Shown here piece after piece: positions 46,392 to 56,337 of a DNA stretch of 64,000 nucleotides. A program made the position numbers and the translations under genes. The notes beneath the pieces were generated by a model. It was not told the DNA's origin. It made no database searches and saw only the letters and a program-made list of their open reading frames with translations. The DNA is from Gaeumannomyces sp. JS-464 (lineage: Eukaryota; Ascomycota; Sordariomycetes; Magnaporthales; Magnaporthaceae). The stretch is from positions 10,807,501-10,871,500 of the forward strand of contig NGZR01000001.1 in NCBI GenBank assembly GCA_002197995.1. The letters are read 5' to 3'. Position 1 is the stretch's first letter, and the number at the start of each line of letters is the position of its first letter.

Positions 46392-47022
46392 TCATCTGCA
46401 TCCCAAGGCCTCGGACGCTGCCGGTGAGTCCGGCGTGAAGGTTCGGAGTCGAGCGGGAAATGCGGATCCTCGTCCTCCCCAGGTGAGAATCCTCTTCTGA
46501 TCCATGCTGGGCCACAAGGCCACCGTCGTAGTACCATTAAAGCCGGTGTTTGAGAGTGCGTCAATCTGCACGTTTCCGGCATTCCAATCACGGTTTAGTG
46601 GCAGTCTCATGGTTCTGGTTTCTACGAGCGCAGGAAACCTCGTGCGTTAGAATAAGTTAAATGCAAAGTGAAAAAATGGGAGAGGAGGCTTTTGAGGATC
46701 TTCCGGAGAGTGGATGTTTAAAAAGGGAAACCGACCATCTTTCCAGGGCCCCTCCTTGTTCTGCAATGACTCGCTTGTGCGGCCGCCCATGATATAAAGC
46801 CATTGGTCGAGAACAACAACTGAGCCACGGTGACAGTTGTCTCGCGGGTTAGCCAAGGAAATTCGACATCAAGTCAAACCGGCAATCGCACGTACCTGAA
46901 GGCCAAAGGCGCCAAGTATTAATAGCGCCATTGCTGGATTGACACAGGCAAACCTGGAGAAGGGGTGCAGTGATCGCCAGAAGAAAAACGAGCCGGGCCA
47001 GTGCAGCTCCTGACTCCGACAT
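46392..47022 (-). CDS. Kelch-type secreted protein, 5' part only; C-terminus lost
   Basis: My model has three exons: 47022-46896, 46840-46736 and 46621-46392. Intron 1 (55 bp) has GTACGT, CTAAC and AG; intron 2 (114 bp) has GTCGGT, CTAAC and TAG, and the phases join. The product begins MSESGAALARLVFLLAITAP, a good signal peptide, then DNCHRGSVVVLDQWLYIMGG, a kelch-like blade with the Gly-Gly pair, and in exon 3 ILTWGG, as in fungal kelch-repeat / galactose-oxidase-like surface proteins. Those usually have several hundred residues and a C-terminal membrane segment; here the frame stops at 46392. Related sequence seems to go on in another phase to about 46163 (GSWTSCKGLGFY), so the gene is truncated and frameshifted at the edge of the RIPed DNA. 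Ligand unknown. Confidence 0.6.
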
Positions 47023-47865
47023 TCATCTTCCCGGGTAGTGGAACCAAGAAGGATGCAGTATGATCGAAAATAAACAGGCAGAACTGTTAGCGCTCGGAGG
47101 GTTCGTGTGGCCAGGTCTGAGGACCTGAGCAGGCTGCACGGAAAACGCGCCCACGCCTTATATAGCATCTGTCGCCCGAGATTGGAGGGTCAAGGTACAG
47201 GGCCAAAGTCACGTTTTACCAAGCTAGGGATCCAAAGCACCCGAATGCAGGAGCCGGGTCGATCGCTGCGGTCAGCCCGCATGCTACAGCGTTGGTAACC
47301 TATTTACCAGCATCAACAGCCCCATTTTCGGAATGGCTGCAGAAAACATGGGCTGAGGATCATCCTTGTGTGACCGCCGATCCGTTGGGCACCGCATTTT
47401 CCACCACAGCCTGCCTTCGGAGCAGCCTGGACGGAGATGAAAGACCAATCAGCCCCAGCCTCCGGAATCTCGTATGCGGCACGCACAGGCAGGAGGATCC
47501 GAGAGAATCCTAAGTCCTTGGCACAGTGGGGGGCCAGCCATGCCAGCACAACATCCCCGAGAATTTTTCCTTGAAGCTCATCCCTAACTACCCAGAGGAA
47601 TTTGGGCTGGGAAGTTGGGCAGGTCTCACTGACGAACCAAACGCTTGTCCCTTCGTCTGTGTAAATTTCTCCTACGAGGCAACCTCGCGAGCCTGCCCAA
47701 GACCAAGTCGAATTCCTGTTCGTGGCATTGATCGTGTCGCCAGGACGCCCAAGTTGCAGCACTCGCTCACAATGCCTACCGACCACCCTGGAGTGTTTCG
47801 AACCAAGAGCCCTGCCCACCTCACAAGTTGGATGCTACTGTATCGGCTGCTTAGCATTTGATTTT
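47023..47865. other. Unassigned GC-rich stretch with a doubtful minus-strand frame
   Basis: The longest frame is on the minus strand, 47819-47313 (from a GTG; no good ATG), and contains STWSWAGSRGCLVGEIYTDE and a long stretch without low complexity. A plus-strand frame at 47526-47861 overlaps it. Neither resembles a family I know. It could be a decayed gene or UTR/intergenic DNA between the kelch and flavoprotein genes. It also holds the kelch gene promoter side (above 47022). Confidence 0.25.
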
Positions 47866-47867
47866 TG

Positions 47868-47908
47868 ACTTTGTGACTACCTAGGTGCCTAGGCAGGTAG
47901 GCACTTAT
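47868..47908. repeat. CCTAGG-rich palindromic repeat
   Basis: The plus strand reads CTACCTAGGTGCCTAGGCAG followed by GTAGGCACTTATATAAACCC: overlapping inverted repeats of CCTAGG and GTGCCTA/TAGGCAC. Such CCTAGG-rich palindromes are familiar in intergenic DNA of Sordariomycetes. It lies 80-120 bp past the stop of the flavoprotein gene and could form a hairpin in its 3' UTR. Confidence 0.6.
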
Positions 47909-47988
47909 ATAAACCCATACCCAACTCACCACAGCCCCTGTTAGCTTCGGTGGGTACAACCACGCGGTTTGCCCCTGGTTGGCTCGGC

Positions 47989-49735
47989 TCAAGCAAGAAG
48001 CGAACGAAATCCGCCCTCGCTCACAGCTTTAAAGCCGCCGTCCAGATTGTACACGTCAAATCCCATATGCTCCAACACCCGGTAGGCAAGGTATCCCCGG
48101 TACCCAACCCAGCAGTAGACGAGAACCCGTCCGGCGTCCTTCTTGATCTCCCCGACACGGTCTCTCAGATTCCCGATCGGAATGTTCACCGCCCCCGGCA
48201 AGTGGCCCCTCCGGAACTCCTCCGGCGAGCGGACGTCGACGACCTGGCCGAAGCCCAACAGCGACGACGGGGAAGACGAGGCCGCCAGGGAGGGGGCATG
48301 GACGATGCGGACGTCGCCCCTCAGCACGTTGCCGCCGACGAAGCCGGCCATGTTGACCGGGTCCTTGGCAGAGCCGTAGGGCGGCGCGTAGGCCAGCTCG
48401 ACGTGCTCGAGGTCCTCGATGGTCATGCCGGCCCGGATGGCCATGGCGAGCACGTCGATCCGCTTGTCGACGCCCTTGGCCCCCACGACCTGGGCGCCGA
48501 GCAGCCGGCCGGAGGGGTCTCGAACGCGACCTTGACGGTTAGGGGCGTCGCGCCCGGGTAGTAGCCCGCGTGGTGGGGCGGGTGCACTGTGACGTACTCG
48601 AACCCAGCCCCCAGCTTCATCCGCGCCAGCGCCTCGGTGGAAAAGCCGACCGAGCCGATCGTCAGCTCGAAAACTTTGCAGACGGCCGTGCCGACGTTGC
48701 CGCGGTACCGCGACCCCTCCCGCCCGCACATGTGGTCCGCTGCCACCCGCCCCTCCCGGTTCGCCGGCCCCGCGAGCGCTAGGTTCGCGTCCGCCCCCGA
48801 GACCAAGTTCGGCGTCGCCACCATGTCCCCAACAGCGTAAATGTCCCCGTCCGAGGTCTGCATGTGGTCGTTTACGATAACGGCCCCGTTGGCCACACAG
48901 AGCCCGGCCTGGTCGGCGATGACTGTCCTCGGCCGCACCCGGTCGCCACGATCACGAAGTCGGCGGGGACCTCCTCCGGTCCACTCCCCTCCTCGGCAGC
49001 GCTCACGACAACGACGCCCTGGCGGTCCCCGGAGTCAGATGCGGCCCTGATCTTGGAGATCCTGGCATTCAACATCACCCGCACCCCGTTGCGGCGCAGC
49101 TCCTCGTGGAGTGGCTCCGCCATGTCCGCATCGATTGGGGGCATGACGTGGGGTAGGGCCTCAAGCACGGTAACGTCCAGCCCCCGACGGACCAGGTTTT
49201 CGACTGCCTCGAGGCCAATGAAGCCGCCGCCGATGACAACGGCGTGCTGGCATCCCTGGCCATGCATCCCTCCCTTGCTGATGAATGCATCGACCCCGTT
49301 CAGGTCTGGGATCGTCTGCAGGGTGAAAACATGGGGAGCGTCGATGCCCCGGATGGGCGGGCGGAAGGCCTCCGCGCCCAGTGCCAGGACCAGCTTGTCG
49401 TAAGGGACGGTTTCCTCTGCTTCCTGCGCCGCCCGGACCCGGATCGTCTTCTCGCTCCTGTTGATGGCCAGCAGCTCCGTATTGAGCCGGACGTCGATGT
49501 TGAACCAGCTCTTTGCCTTGTCGGCCGTCATCACGTGGAGCTTCGCTTCAGACGCAATGACTCCGCCCAGGGCGTAAGGGATGCCGCAGTTGGCATAGCT
49601 GATGTAGGGGCCCTTGTCGATGACGGTGATCCGGGCGCCTTCGTCCAGACGCCGGAGCCTGGTGGCGCAGGACATGCCTCCTGCGACGCCGCCGACGATG
49701 ACCACGTTCCGGTGTTGTTGTTGTTGTTGCGCCAT
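47989..49735 (-). CDS. CoA-disulfide reductase-like flavoprotein with C-terminal rhodanese domain (two frameshifts)
   Basis: ATG at 49735 in a strong context (CACCATGG). Family members (CoADR-Rhd) use NAD(P)H to reduce CoA disulfide or persulfides. Seen in order: poly-Gln start; FAD-binding [17 protein letters not shown]; single redox Cys in [16 protein letters not shown](P)H-binding [18 protein letters not shown] motif; FAD motif DGDIYAVGD; dimerisation part with [17 protein letters not shown]; rhodanese domain with [18 protein letters not shown] and active-site [15 protein letters not shown], Cys present. The frame breaks twice, at 48938-48940 and at 48514-48517, each by one missing base in a short G/C run. 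Corrected length would be 582 residues, normal for CoADR-Rhd. No introns; no RIP-type stops. The bacterial flavour of this architecture suggests possible horizontal transfer. Confidence 0.9.
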
Positions 49736-50670
49736 GGTGCTAAGGTTTGCAAGACTGTGTGGCAAGAGTTTGAGATTCGCCAAAGTGGATCAAAGAAAAA
49801 CACATCAGCGCATGATATGTCTGCATCCTGCGAGGGTAGGAGGGTGGCCGGCCGTGGCCGTGGCTGCTGCCGCTGCCTGGCAAACACTTATACAGCAATC
49901 GAGGCGCGGTGCGAAAGCCGCGAAGGCGGCGATGCCGAAGTGATGCCCCGTGTGGAGGTGACGCTGGTGGCGTGTGCCGGGGTCCACTAATTGGATGACT
50001 GGCGCCTGTGCCGACCCGAACATGGGGACTTGACATCCATCGCCGTCCTTGATGCACTCGAAGCAGACTGGACGTTTCCGAAGCATCCCGACAGGGCGGG
50101 TTAATTCAAGAAGACTGCATGTGCCCCGCAAACTTTCAGTCACCCCGAAGCCTTACGGATCCCGTCCGGCACTTCCCGCCTACCCCAATTGGTCCCCGAC
50201 GGATCACCCCACCACATCGAACGCTTTTGAGAATGAAACGACCATTGGCCGGCGACCTCCCGCGCTTCGCGTTTTCATCCGTAGTGGCCTCGTGTCTCGT
50301 GACTACCTAATAGGGTGAGCACCGCGTCAAAGCTGAACAACGCGGCGTTCTGTCGGAAGGATATATGGCGTGATTTTGAAGAAAACCATCGGCAACGCTT
50401 ATTCATGGTGGGTTTCGGTTGGTCTCCGTAGTGCTTCGTATGATGCCATTATGGTATGTTTCGTCACCCTCCGGGCCAAGGGAGCTAGCGGATCGAGATT
50501 CGGGGTTTGCAAATCGCAACGAAAGCGGGAGGGATAAATATGTGGCCAGAAGTCGACGCCGGGACAGTGACAGCACGACCTCCTTCGAGCAAGCCGACCA
50601 ATCGAACACCGAATTGAACCCCACCGAACCCCAGCTGTGACAAAAGAGCAAAAAGAATACAACATCGACA
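49736..50670. promoter_or_regulatory. Divergent intergenic region, likely promoters for both neighbours
   Basis: 935 bp between the ATG of the flavoprotein gene (minus) and that of the two-repeat protein gene (plus). A TATA-like GGGATAAATATGTGG lies about 140 bp before the plus-strand start. The many overlapping frames here have no family resemblance and look like chance frames in GC-rich DNA. Co-regulation of the two genes is only a guess from the arrangement. Confidence 0.45.
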
Positions 50671-51374
50671 ATGGCTCTGGAGGAACCAAAATACGACATC
50701 CCAACCTCCCTTTTTCCACACGATCCTCACGGTCGCTGACGGCACCGAGGACTCGACCTTCCCATCACCAGCGTCCTCCCCCTGGGTACGCATGCCGATC
50801 TCCAGGCCGCCAAGGAGTTCTCCAGCAAAGCGCTGCAGGGGCTGGGCTACTCCCCCTCCGACTTCGAGGTGTACGAGACGCGGCCGAAGGAGGCGGAGCC
50901 CGACAAGAAAGAGTGGCCGTACGGCGACGGCGTCATCGTCCACGCCGTGCGGACCGGCCCGCACGACTTCCTGGTCAGCATCGTCACCACCCGAACGAGG
51001 AGAACCTGAACGCCAGCAACGAGGACCCGACCGAGATCGCGCTGCCGCGCGGGGCGGGGCCCCTGCACTACGTGATGCAGACAAAAGTCGACTACAACGT
51101 CGAGAACCCGGACAAGGCCCAGAGCACCGAGATCGAGGGGGTCTACCTTAAGCGCACCGACGCGCTGGCCGCGGCCAAAGCCTGCCTGCTTGGGGCCGAC
51201 GTGCGCCGCGAAGACTACGCGCAGTACGACGAGCGGAGCAGCGAGGAGCTCAAGGACGAGTGGCCTTTCGGCGAGGACGTCTACGCTCACGCCGTCACCA
51301 ACGCCGGCGTGAACCACACCGTCGCCGTCCGCACCGTTAAGGGCACGCACGCCTCCCACGGGAAGAAAAATTGA
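50671..51374 (+). CDS. Unrecognised protein of two similar halves (three frameshifts)
   Basis: ATG at 50671 (CGACAATGG context); stop TGA at 51372-51374. Reading needs three phase changes: an extra base in the T5 run at 50711-50715, a missing base near 50757, and a missing C at about 50990. Net corrected length is 705 bp, 234 residues. The protein seems internally duplicated: in the first half HADLQAAKEFSSKALQGLGY, then DFEVYETRP, EWPYGDGVIVHAV; in the second half RTDALAAAKACLLGADVRRE, DYAQYDERS, EWPFGEDVYAHAV. Similar small hypothetical proteins exist in ascomycetes as far as I recall, without known function. No signal peptide, no membrane segment, rich in charged residues, so probably cytosolic. 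Ends in a basic KGTHASHGKKN tail. Confidence 0.65.
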
Positions 51375-51822
51375 GGCGGAACAGGGGGGGATGGCTGTGG
51401 AAATGCTTTCGAGTTTGATAGTACCTTTTTTTTTTACCGGGGAGTAGTTAATAACGGATGCTAACCTATTTGGCAACGTTTTGCTGCTTTTTATTGACTT
51501 TTTAAACCGCGCCACTCGTGCTTCCAGTCGACTTCTCGACTTGATCATTCGCTCGGTGTATAGGATATCAAGCTCAGTTTTTTGTTCCTCATCTTTCTCC
51601 CCCTTCGCATTCTTTTCCCTTTTTCTCACACTATTTGGTTTAAGTCGACCCACCCAAAGTGCGGCCACCTTTTGTTTGCGGCCACCCCGGCAACAAGGCT
51701 TCCAGATTAACCCAACTACTTCAAAGTCAAATATCTCGCTCTATTCGGCGACGATTATGAATCGGTCTATATCACTAGAATCCCCAAAAGCTGAAGTTTC
51801 CACCAAGATACTATTTAAAGCC
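51375..51822. other. 3' flank of the two-repeat gene; transition to repeats
   Basis: Moderate GC, with a T-run at 51425-51435 that may lie in the 3' UTR. A plus-strand frame at 51481-51909 has low-complexity Ser/Phe content and no family resemblance. I assign no gene. Confidence 0.35.
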
Positions 51823-52070
51823 TCAATTTCCCCCTTTGCCTTGCGGGACCCCTTTCAAAGTTACAAAAATCTCGTTGAGGTCTGGAACCACCCTTCTCCT
51901 TTTAACTAGCCGTAATTCTTCCAAAAAAGCCTCCTGCTGCTTGCTTTTAACGGCCAAAGTAGCCAATTCGAAGCTTTGTTGCTTTATAAGTTTGTTAACC
52001 TTCCAAAACAATAATCGGGCCGTAAAAGGTGCGTTAATCGTGCGGGAAAGTTGGTAAAGTTAAGCGGCCG
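51823..52070 (-). pseudogene. C-terminal remnant of another pogo-type transposase
   Basis: The minus-strand reading includes a Gln/Glu-rich helix (WKVNKLIKQQSFELATLAVK, then EAFLEELRLVKRRRVVPDLN, EIFVTLKGV). A coiled-coil followed by K-R-R-x-V and P-x-x-x-F-V is typical of the ends of fungal DDE_1/pogo-like transposases. Only about 80 codons are legible and no terminal repeats are visible. It differs from the P1-P7 family and is less RIPed. Confidence 0.4.
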
Positions 52071-52471
52071 CATTTCGACCCCTTTTAGGAGTTGCCCAAG
52101 TGACTTTTAACGTTTTTTTTCCTTCCCTAGTGAATTCGCAAACGCCTTTTCCCTGGGTAAGTTTTAAAAGCGTTTAAAAAGCCGCTTTACTATTGTTTTT
52201 AAGCAAAAAAGGGCTTATAAAAAGGCTTGCCATATAAACCAGCCACAAGCTACTGTTACGACCGAATCCCCACGGGAGGAATGCGGGGAAAGCGTAATGT
52301 TAAAGGTGGCCTGGAATCACGTGGGTAGCAACTGGTGCCCCACAGCTCTAGGCCTATGCACTGGCCCTAGTATTTTAGCCTGCGCGCGCCCTAACCCGCG
52401 ATCCAATAAAGTAGCTAAGCAATAGTAACAATTACTTTGGGTGCCTATCGCCGCGCACTTCCATTAAGTTA

Positions 52472-52628
52472 TGTTAGAGGTGTAAGGCGGCCGCAGGGCC
52501 GCTTGCAAAAGAGGGAAACAGCTTTGTATTGTCTGTGTTCTTGGAAAAAGGTGACAATCCGGTGGGTGACGCTTTCGTGGGTGAAGTAGGGCACCGGCGC
52601 ACGGGCCAACTCCTCACACCCCTTTACA
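52472..52628 (-). repeat. Left (3') LTR of C1
   Basis: 157 bp, TGTTAGAGG...CTTTACA. Contains the extra CTCACACCCC block absent from the other LTR. It is quite GC-rich, so RIP has been weak. Confidence 0.9.
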
Positions 52629-52639
52629 ACCACGAAAGC

Positions 52640-53620
52640 GTTATAAAAGTGAAGCTATCTCCAGCCGGCAATTGCTACCAACAGCCCGATATCCGTGGTA
52701 TTAAGTTTTTAATTATATGGCATATTGTCCAGCGCTGCCGTGGTTAACAAGCATTTTAAAGGTATAATTAACGGCCCGGGAGTTAGCTCCTCCAACCGTT
52801 CCTGTTCTTGTAGCCTGTGCAGCGGCCTGCTGCTTTTGCTTATAGTATTCCTTTTTTAGTTTAGGGTGCAATAGCTAGCACCCGTCGTTACCCTTTGTAT
52901 GGTGCCTACCGCACCGGTCGTGGTGGGGTAAGCGAAAAACCATTAAACAGTTCCTTTTAGTGCAAGCGGTAGGCGCGTTGGTATTGGTTAGGGAAAGGTC
53001 GGCTAACTTAAAAGTAGTTACGTTTTCGATAACGGCCTAAATAATTGGATCGGGGTGCGGCCGGCGGGCATTAGGTGGGCGCTTAAGGCGACGGTAACGG
53101 CGATTGGATAATGCTTTCGGAAACCCCTAACGAGGTGATTAACGAAAAAACGGTCCGGAATTATAACGCTAGCTTCCTCCATTTGTCTTTTAAGTTCGAG
53201 CTAACGGTTGGTATATTTTTTAACATCGTTGTATTTGGATACCTCGAGGCTAACGAACTTTTCCATTAAGCTATCGAGTTGGGCGTCGGTATTTTGGCCG
53301 ATTTTAGTGGTAACGGCGAGCTAAAAGGCTTTAAGGTCGCGGGTGGAATCGTCGGCTTTGGAGCTTTAGCCTTGTCGCTTAAGCTCGTTAGTAACCTTCG
53401 TGATTAACTGTTTAATAAAGTACTAGGCGAGGACCCTTTTAGCTTTCCAAGCTTTAAAGGCGGCCGGATCGTTGGGTTAAGGAAGCGGGTTATCGCTAAT
53501 GTAATCGTCGGCGCCGCCCGCGATTAAATGCATTTTAACGGCGCGCTTTCACGCTTTTAAATTGGAGGGCCCTTGCAAGGCAGGTATTTTAACAGTTGCC
53601 TTTTTGTAGGTAAAACATTT
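52640..53620 (-). pseudogene. C1 gag (UBN2-like core and zinc knuckle), inactivated
   Basis: The minus strand reads K-I-P-A-L-Q-G-P-S-N then a stop where Trp is expected (TGA), then K-R-A-V-K-M-H-L-I-A-G-G, the usual start of Copia gag (L-x-G-x-S-N-x-x-x-W). Further in is M-E-K-F-V-S-L-E, a stretch with the Copia Gag rhythm, and a stretch R-F-F-V-N-H-L-V-R-G-F. After one phase change, near 52.9 kb, follows C-G-R-H-H-T-K-G-N-D-G-C, a CCHC-like knuckle. At least five in-frame stops are TGA/TAG/TAA at Trp or Gln/Glu positions. Gag of this type packages element RNA; here it cannot be made. Confidence 0.75.
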
Positions 53621-53723
53621 CGGGCGGTGGTAGGCAGTAGGCGATTGCCGTTGTTATTGTTATTGCAAAGCAGAAATTAATAAAGGTAAGGCAGCGGCCC
53701 ACAGGAAAAGGTAGGGCAAACGG

Positions 53724-53893
53724 CCCGTTGTCGCCCACCGGGTGACAGCAAAGTGAATAGTACGTGATGCCCACCGGGCGATATCTCCCACCGGGAGACG
53801 TTTTTCACCGGAAGACGTTATTATGCGGCCACCGGCTTTTAAAACGTAATTGCGGCCACCGGCTTTTAAAACGTAATTGCGGCCACCGGTTAA
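53724..53893. repeat. Tandem CCACCGG repeats in the C1 leader
   Basis: A 27-bp unit (TGCGGCCACCGGCTTTTAAA then ACGTAAT) occurs at 53824-53850, 53851-53877 and partly from 53878. Upstream, four looser units CCCACCGGGYGA / CACCGGRAGACG lie at 53728-53815. On the sense strand they sit in the 5' leader between LTR and gag. Confidence 0.85.
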
Positions 53894-53973
53894 AATAACG
53901 AAAAATAACGCGGCTACCAGCCAAAAAAGATTGTAAGTAGCTTTATTCCGATGGTAATTAAGGGCTTATAACC

Positions 53974-54120
53974 TGTTGGAGGTGTAAGGCGGCCGTAAGG
54001 CCGCTTGCAAAAAAGGGAAACAGTTTTGTATTGTTTGTGTTTTTGGAGAAAGGTGACAATCCGGTGGGTGACGCTTTCGTGGGTAAAGTAGGGCACCGGC
54101 GCACGGGCCAACTCTTTACA
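53974..54120 (-). repeat. Right (5') LTR of C1
   Basis: 147 bp, TGTTGGAGG...CTTTACA, followed directly by AGTTA. Inside the element the minus strand continues GGTTATAAGCCC, which weakly recalls a tRNA primer site (GGTTAT...); this is not certain. Confidence 0.9.
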
Positions 54121-54349
54121 AGTTATAAGCCTTCGCGCCGCCGTTAACGATATTTTTACCTAATTAGGAGAGATTAACGGTGCACGAGTTAAACTTTAAA
54201 AAAATTTAACAAATGCACAGCCAATTAACACAAAGTTATTAAAATGTAACCGAAACGTAAAAACGGTTATAATAACATTACAGGTTGGCGGGAATTCGAG
54301 TCGAAATATAAAACGCAATAAAAAATTGCGAAAACTGCGTTAAAAATAA

Positions 54350-55620
54350 GGCCAGCAAGCATAAGCTTTATAGGCTTTTGCAACCTTTACCGGCGTTTAG
54401 CGAAGCATGGCAAAAAGTTACTATAAATTTCGTTATTAAGCTTTTTTAATTTAAAAAACCGTTAATACAAGTTAAATACGATAATGTATTAATAATAGTG
54501 GATACGTTTACCAAATACGCTTTAGTTTTACCATATAAAAAAATAGCAATGTTACGAGGCTAGCGTACGTTTTTTATTAAGCATGTAATAGCGGAATACG
54601 GCACGTTAAACCGCTTAATTACGAATAAAAACAAGCTATTTATAAGCAAGTTTTAAAAAAGGCTTACAAATAAGCTAAAAGTAAAACATTCCTTATTTAT
54701 AACTTAACACTTTTAAATAAATGGTTAAACGAAACGAACGAACTAAACTATAAAATAGTATTTACGTGATTATATTAGTTACAAATAAAACGATTAAAAA
54801 TAATTACTTCTTATAGCTTAATTCGTTTATAACAGTTTAATTTATAAAAGCATAGGAATTACACCGTTTTATGCGAATTACGGGTTTACGTTTACTGCGT
54901 ATAAAAAACCTAAAGCAGGAAAACATGCCTTAACAGCGGAAATACAAATAACGAAGCTTACCAAATTGCATAAACACTTTTAAACAAAGCTAAAAAAGCT
55001 ACGATACCGTATAACTACTTAAGCAAAAAAAAAAAATCGAAAAACCGACTTTTAAAAAAAGGGATAGCGTTTATTTTTTTCGAAGCTATATTAAAACAAA
55101 ACGACCAAGCGATAAGCTAAACTATAAAAAACTAAAACTTTTAAAAATGTTAAAAAAAGTTTCGAACGTAAATTATAAACTTCGATTACTATTAACTATA
55201 AAATCCCAGCTAGTGTTTTACGTTTGTTAATTTAAATTATGGTTACCGGGCTTTGAAAGCGACGAATTAGTGGAAATCGACGGAAAATAAAAGTACGAAA
55301 TCGAAAAAATCCTAAATAAGAACGAAATTAACGGAATTAGGCATTACCTGGTTAAATAGGCAAAGTACGAAGTCGAAAAAAGCACGTAAGAAAAAAAAAA
55401 CCTTAAAAAAGCGTTAAAAGCTTTTAAAAAGTATTAGCGAAAAGCTTTAAAAAAGGAGTTAACCTTAATATTTAAACTCGGCTTTCGATTCGAAACGCCC
55501 GCATTAAAATAACTTACCAAATAAAGTTAAAAGGTTAAAGTCGAAAAAAACGTTAAGGCTGGCCCAGTTTAAAAATAGCGGAGGAAATTTAAAAGCTAAA
55601 AAGTTTAAAAAAGTAATAAA
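54350..55620 (+). pseudogene. G4 integrase and chromodomain, RIP-inactivated
   Basis: The plus strand from about 54477 reads Y-D-N-V-L-I-I-V-D-T-F-T-K-Y-A, the first catalytic region of Gypsy integrase (Asp kept); then A-E-Y-G-T-L-N-R-L-I-T-N-K-N, where the expected Asp before the Lys has become Asn; then N-G-Q-T-K-R-T-N (Gln-Thr-Asp-Gly-like block, Glu changed to Lys). The post-integrase block (K-K-R-D-S-V-Y-F-F) is near 55060 and a chromodomain-like segment (K-Y-E-I-E-K-I-L-N-K then H-Y-L-V-K) at 55295-55370. Same clade as G2/G3/G5. Confidence 0.85.
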
Positions 55621-56337
55621 AGCTTGTTTAAACCTTTGCGTGGCCTTTTCCTGCTCCACTCGCTTTAAATTTTTATAAAATTAATACTTTAACAAATCGC
55701 TCGCGTAAGTTTTTTACGCCACTACTTTTTTTACTTTCGCAAACGGTTAATTTTAGTAAAAAAAGCCCGTAACTTTACTTTTGCAACTTTAAACTCCTTT
55801 TCCGCGCGAAAGTGTTAAAAATTATAATAACGAAAGTGCTTGGGGGTAAAACTTAAAATGTTACACCGAAAGCGGCCCTAACGGACGCATTTTTCGCAGC
55901 GAAAATAATCGCTAAAAGATATTATACAACGAGTAAATCCGTCGGCCTTACAATTGGAATAAAAAGGTATAGTAATAAGAAAACGAAAAAAAAGGTTATT
56001 ACGTTTAATAATTAAACGCGCAAGTTTGCGTTTTTGCACTTAACTAAACATTTTATTAAAAAAAGGAAACGGTAATTAGTAAGGAAAAAAAGTATTTACT
56101 ATTAACGAAAAGCGGGGCAATAAATAATAGTTAAAAAAATTTAGCTTAAAAAAGGAAACCTAATGTTACGACCGAATTTTTACGGGAAAAATGCGGGGAA
56201 AGGGTAACAAAAAAAAGGCCGGGGCAACCCCTATTAATACACGATCACGTAATTTAAAAGCACGTAACCGGTGTTAAATATGTTAGTTATAAATATAACT
56301 TATATATTCGGCGGGGATATTAGTTATAAATATAGCT

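Larger units (their letters stand above)
52472..54120 (-). mobile_element. Short Copia-like LTR element C1 encoding only Gag (1649 bp)
   Basis: LTRs 52472-52628 and 53974-54120, starting TGTTRGAGGTGTAAGGCGG and ending TTTACA; they differ mainly by a 10-bp indel. Perfect target duplication AGTTA on both sides (52467-52471, 54121-54125). The only coding region, minus strand, is gag-like with a zinc knuckle. There is no room for protease, integrase or RT, so this is a non-autonomous element of the TR-GAG kind. Nearest to the minus-strand 5' LTR lie GC-rich tandem repeats. Confidence 0.88.

Noticed and set aside
47950..48561. 203-codon plus-strand open frame rich in Asp, Val and Arg
   Set aside because: Antisense of the rhodanese end of the flavoprotein gene; composition typical of such shadows.
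49244..49990. 248-codon plus-strand open frame over the flavoprotein gene
   Set aside because: Antisense shadow of a well-supported gene in GC-rich DNA.
50700..50790. A short intron to explain the phase changes at the start of the two-repeat gene
   Set aside because: The available GT...AG stretch is only about 40 bp and lacks a branch-site motif; two one-base indels explain the data better.
50847..51668. 273-codon minus-strand open frame
   Set aside because: Mostly antisense to the two-repeat gene; no motif of its own.
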